Shown here: piece after piece, positions 34,005 to 36,058 of the stretch
How the letters are laid out: each line of letters opens with the position of its first letter
Numbering within the stretch: the first letter of the stretch is position 1
Position numbers and translations under genes: made by a program
Origin: JAWLBR01 sp041687495
Lineage (GTDB): Bacteria > Bacillota > Limnochordia > DTU087 > JAAYGB01
NCBI GenBank assembly: GCA_041687495.1
Contig: JAWLBR010000022.1
Coordinates: 1 to 36,058 of the forward strand
Length of the DNA stretch: 36,058 bases
Reading direction: 5' to 3'
Notes under the pieces: model-generated
The model's input: only the letters and a program-made list of their open reading frames with translations
Databases searched by the model: none
Told to the model about the DNA's origin: nothing

Positions 34005-35921
34005 ATGGCACTTGGATCCGTCTTGCACTGCTCGAAGATAACGGCTGTAATTACTACCGCTGTGGCCACGCTAGTCCTGGCGGTCGGACAAGCTACTTCC
34101 GCGTTCCCGCTAGACCGACAGCATGAGTCTTCGCTCTTGGCCCGCGGCTGGAGCCAGTTTCTGCTTGGATTTGTATTGGCACTAGTTCCATGTACTGTGG
34201 GCCTTGCTCGACTTTGGGTGAGACAGAAACGACATTTGGAGCAGATTGAACTGCTGCGTCTGAGCCTTGCTGAGCAGAACGAGACATTGGACTCAAGCCT
34301 GCAGCAGCTCAGGCACAGTAAAGAGCGGTTGAGGACTATCCTGGAGCATGTTCCTTTGGCACTCCTTGTCTGTGACGATAATTTCGTAGTCAAAGAATGG
34401 AACCGGGCCTGTGAGCGGATCACGGGCTGGAGTAAAGAGGAAGTACTAGGCACCAGTTTCTTCGAGTTTTTGGTACCAGAACAGGACATCCCGAGACTGC
34501 GAGCCAAGCTGCGCACTTTGGTAGACAAGGAAAGCCCGGTCCGCAGCGTTAACAACAACCGCAGGAAAGATGGTTCCACTATGCTTTGCCAGTGGAACAA
34601 CGCCTTAGTCCACTGTCAGGATGTAGAAATTGTGGCTATCGGTCAAGACATTACGCAGCGGGTGGAGCGGGCCCGCAAGTTGCGAACTCAAGCAGAGCAG
34701 CTGAACGCCAACAACCGACAACTTACTTGGCAAGCCAAGCGACAGACGGTTCTAAATGAACAGCTAGATAAGTCTAACCGCCGAGCGCAACGGCTGGCGC
34801 TTGAACTGGAGCGGATGATTAGTCTGGCTTCAGAGCTGGGGCGAGCCGACATGCAGAGTGAAGAGGTCTTTCTTTCTGAGGTTTTTCGAGCTGCCTTTTC
34901 GTTAGTGCCTTGCGCCGACTATGGCAGTGTGTCTGTCCTGCGGGCTGGGCGTTGGGAATACATCGACGCCATCGGTCACGACCTGCACGGACTGCGGCAG
35001 CTGACGCTTAAGCAGGAGTACGCTCGGAGAGTGGAAGGCGTGCAAGTTGTGCCGGGGATTGTCGAAGCGAACCAATCCACCATGCCCGCTGAGCTCGCTG
35101 GGAAAATCGCCGATTACTCCCAGCCTATACAGGAATCTTTGCTGGTACCGTTGACCGCGGGTGGACATACCGTAGGTTTTATGAGTATCGACATCGCTAA
35201 AGGCAAGCTTCTCTCGTTCGGAAAAAGTGACATGAGAAACATGTCGGCTTTCGGAAGTCTAGCTTCAGCCTTTCTGTCGCTACGCTTATACCACCAGCAA
35301 CAGGCCAAAACACGGGATGAGATACTAGTGGCCACAACTCGAATGTTGGAAATTCACGACGAGTACACCAAAGGCCACTCGGAAAATGTTGCGCAGGTCT
35401 CGCTGCTCATCGCCCAATCCATGGGACTGGAGCCGATGTTGGTCGAGCGCACCTATCAGGTTGGATTGGTCCACGATATCGGCAAAGTGCTGATCCCTCA
35501 CAGTATCCTGAAGAAGAAGGGGCCGTTGACGGTCAGCGAGTTTCGCAAGATTCAGGAACATCCCCGCATTGGATATATCACCCTGCAGGGGGCCGAAGGC
35601 TTGGACGAAATCGCTACGTGTGTCCTGCATCACCACGAACGCTGGGACGGAACTGGTTATCCCGCTGGTCTGCGGGGCGAGGAGATCCCCTTGATCTCTC
35701 AGATCATCGCTGTTGCAGACACGTGGGACGCGATGCGCTCCGATCGACCTTATCGTCCGGCGCTATCCGAAGATTTGGCGCTATCGGAGCTGAGAGCCAA
35801 CAGCGGGTCTCAATTTTCGCCACAGGTTGTTGAAGCGTTCTTTCGAGCGCTACCAATGATCAGCTCCAGATACAACGACCATGCGCAAGATGAAGCTCAA
35901 CTTCCAGTGCAGACAAGCTAG
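34005..35921 (+). CDS. Membrane PAS-GAF-HD-GYP protein, probable cyclic-di-GMP phosphodiesterase
   Basis: 638 residues. Two N-terminal membrane segments (about 10-35 and 50-68) are followed by a coiled coil (72-110), a PAS domain (about 110-220, LALLVCDDNFVVKEWNRACE and DITQRVE at its end), another coiled coil (220-275), a GAF domain (about 280-430), and an HD-GYP domain (about 440-610). The HD-GYP keeps its metal and signature residues: HSENVA, GLVHDIGK (His490-Asp491), HP at 519-520, HHHERWDGTGYPAGLRG (542-558) and ADTWDAM. Such proteins hydrolyse cyclic-di-GMP or related dinucleotides in response to a sensed signal. ATG is 6 nt after GGAGG (33994-33998); an upstream in-frame start overlaps the terminator and is not used. 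Confidence 0.94.
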   Translation: MALGSVLHCSKITAVITTAVATLVLAVGQATSAFPLDRQHESSLLARGWSQFLLGFVLALVPCTVGLARLWVRQKRHLEQIELLRLSLAEQNETLDSSLQQLRHSKERLRTILEHVPLALLVCDDNFVVKEWNRACERITGWSKEEVLGTSFFEFLVPEQDIPRLRAKLRTLVDKESPVRSVNNNRRKDGSTMLCQWNNALVHCQDVEIVAIGQDITQRVERARKLRTQAEQLNANNRQLTWQAKRQTVLNEQLDKSNRRAQRLALELERMISLASELGRADMQSEEVFLSEVFRAAFSLVPCADYGSVSVLRAGRWEYIDAIGHDLHGLRQLTLKQEYARRVEGVQVVPGIVEANQSTMPAELAGKIADYSQPIQESLLVPLTAGGHTVGFMSIDIAKGKLLSFGKSDMRNMSAFGSLASAFLSLRLYHQQQAKTRDEILVATTRMLEIHDEYTKGHSENVAQVSLLIAQSMGLEPMLVERTYQVGLVHDIGKVLIPHSILKKKGPLTVSEFRKIQEHPRIGYITLQGAEGLDEIATCVLHHHERWDGTGYPAGLRGEEIPLISQIIAVADTWDAMRSDRPYRPALSEDLALSELRANSGSQFSPQVVEAFFRALPMISSRYNDHAQDEAQLPVQTS

Positions 35922-35936
35922 TTTCACTATCCGTGA

Positions 35937-36012
35937 TTTGGCAGTGAGAAAAAGGAAGTTGGAATAAAGCCGTTGAACTGAACATAGCATAGTCTTTTTC
36001 TGATATGCCAAA
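35937..36012. repeat. Long imperfect inverted repeat at the right edge
   Basis: TTTGGCA (35937-35943) pairs with TGCCAAA (36006-36012), and inside it GAAAAAG (35948-35954) pairs with CTTTTTC (35994-36000), leaving a 39-nt loop. The distance between arms is similar on both sides (4 and 5 nt). It follows the HD-GYP gene but has no terminal T-run. The last 46 bases of the window show no gene that can be supported. Confidence 0.4.
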
Positions 36013-36058
36013 ACCATTGCACAGAAGCCGGGGGGCGGGAAGGTGTCACGAGTATTAG

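Overview
The window looks like a chromosomal segment from an anaerobic, fermentative member of the Bacillota with a probable two-membrane (diderm) envelope. The clues are strong GGAGG ribosome binding sites, frequent GTG/TTG starts, U-tract terminators, an AddAB recombination nuclease, a DegV protein, a small GntR regulator and a full-length pyruvate:ferredoxin oxidoreductase. Against an ordinary monoderm Gram-positive stand a secreted beta-barrel protein ending in a C-terminal Phe motif, and two ABC solute-binding proteins with ordinary signal peptides and no lipobox cysteine. A Limnochordia-like lineage would fit, but that is inference. The sequence is probably from an assembled metagenome or draft genome, because a run of 10 N interrupts addB. 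No rRNA, tRNA, CRISPR array, insertion sequence or phage gene was recognised.

Region 1 (1-8632): the 3' end of an unknown gene; a Gfo/Idh/MocA oxidoreductase on the minus strand; a DegV fatty-acid-binding protein with its own promoter; a HEAT/TPR repeat protein behind a possibly structured leader; then a sugar cassette of TIM-barrel isomerase/epimerase, RbsA-like ATPase, RbsC-like permease and periplasmic sugar-binding protein, closed by a terminator. Region 2 (8845-12464): a peptide/nickel-type ABC importer made of a binding protein and two permeases but no ATPase genes; the second permease has extra N-terminal membrane segments. Region 3 (12563-16542): the beta-barrel protein, a divergent LuxR-type regulator, a second Gfo/Idh/MocA oxidoreductase and a divergent AEC-family transporter, with a 14-bp perfect palindrome between the last two.

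Region 4 (16698-22130): a compact operon of ROK sugar kinase, GmhA-like SIS isomerase, four-carbon-acid-sugar kinase (DUF1537 type) and GH38 alpha-mannosidase. A simple reading is that the mannosidase releases mannose, the ROK kinase phosphorylates it and the SIS protein isomerises the phosphate; the acid-sugar kinase does not fit this and hints at a different or additional substrate. Region 5 (22182-25825): nifJ on the minus strand with a near-consensus promoter. Region 6 (26078-33952): addB, addA and a small GntR regulator in one tightly packed operon. Region 7 (34005-35921): a membrane PAS-GAF-HD-GYP protein, probably a cyclic-di-GMP phosphodiesterase.

No wholly new defence or mobile system is visible. 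The most interesting points are the mannosidase/kinase/isomerase operon, the diderm-type envelope proteins, the altered ROK zinc-site region, the ATPase-less importer with its extended permease, and several unexplained inverted repeats and leader structures.
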